Shown: in pieces, positions 63,969 through 64,000 of the stretch
How positions within the stretch are numbered: the stretch's first letter is position 1
Layout of the letters: the number at the start of each line of letters is the position of its first letter
DNA from: Rhodoblastus acidophilus
GTDB taxonomy: Bacteria > Pseudomonadota > Alphaproteobacteria > Rhizobiales > Beijerinckiaceae
Length of the DNA: 64,000 nt
NCBI RefSeq assembly: GCF_025961575.1
Contig: NZ_JAOQNX010000005.1
Span: 62,001 to 126,000, forward strand
Reading direction: 5' to 3'
Translations under genes and position numbers: made by a program
Notes under the pieces: model-generated
Told to the model about the DNA's origin: nothing
Database searches by the model: none
The model's input: only the letters and a program-made list of their open reading frames with translations

Positions 63969-64000
63969 AGCCCCCGCAACCGATGCGCTGGCGGGGGCTG
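63969..64000. terminator. strong hairpin at the window edge
   Basis: CAGCCCCCGC (63969-63978) and GCGGGGGCTG (63991-64000) are perfect complements around a 12-base loop. It is cut by the window end, so flanking T runs cannot be seen. The 124 bp between it and the adaptor start hold no gene; this gap should contain the promoter of the efflux pump. It may be the terminator of a neighbouring gene outside the window. Confidence 0.4.

Overview
The window is a high-GC chromosomal segment of an alphaproteobacterium, most likely of the order Hyphomicrobiales (Rhizobiales) and plausibly near Beijerinckiaceae/Methylocystaceae. This rests on gene content (HWE-type histidine kinase, LigD/Ku end joining, two-subunit glycine dehydrogenase, rimP-nusA-ylxR-infB-rbfA-truB order, a NasT/NasS-controlled assimilatory nitrate operon) and on GC-rich palindromic intergenic repeats typical of Rhizobiales. 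It is inference from sequence reading, not a phylogeny. No rRNA, tRNA, CRISPR array, prophage or complete insertion sequence was recognised.

Layout. 1-6.7 kb: 3' part of a sugar-nucleotide epimerase-like gene, a zinc-ribbon protein, ku-ligD (minus), an SDR oxidoreductase, a DHp-like mini-protein and a zinc metallopeptidase. 6.8-16.4 kb, all plus except one small minus-strand membrane protein: a DUF3309 peptide, the tightly coupled chain proA-nadD-rsfS-rlmH, an HWE sensor kinase, then a cell-envelope/RNA-turnover group (EnvC-like activator, CtpA protease, divergent polysaccharide deacetylase, RppH). 16.4-24.2 kb, mostly minus: gcvPB, gcvPA, a Tat-exported DsbA, KdsD, a ferritin-like exported protein, and an L,D-transpeptidase coupled to an unrecognised exported protein. 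24.3-31.7 kb: the rimP-nusA-ylxR-infB-rbfA-truB operon, preceded by a structured leader with an intrinsic-terminator-like hairpin. 31.7-40.5 kb: mixed single genes (sugar dehydrogenase, XRE regulator, DUF1269 protein, GTP-type PEP carboxykinase, BLUF photoreceptor, chemoreceptor, pirin and its divergent LysR regulator).

40.5-48.1 kb holds a co-oriented group: small exported protein, NarL-type sensor kinase, TonB-dependent receptor and a CusA/CzcA-type RND permease, without a visible response regulator, adaptor or outer-membrane channel. It is the best candidate here for an uncharacterised metal-related system. 48.1-58.9 kb is a minus-strand nitrate assimilation cluster: nasT-nasS, then a sigma54-type promoter and a two-hairpin ANTAR-type leader, then nirB-nirD-nasA-narK and a PP2C phosphatase/Ser-Thr kinase fusion. 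59.2-64 kb: a small unknown protein and an AcrAB-type RND pump (adaptor then permease).

The clearest non-coding structures are the nas promoter/leader (57074-57151), the rimP leader (24340-24394), and nested-palindrome repeat elements at 31759-31919, 49868-49919 and 53918-54096. One of these supplies the C-terminus of a neighbouring protein and another splits the nas operon.
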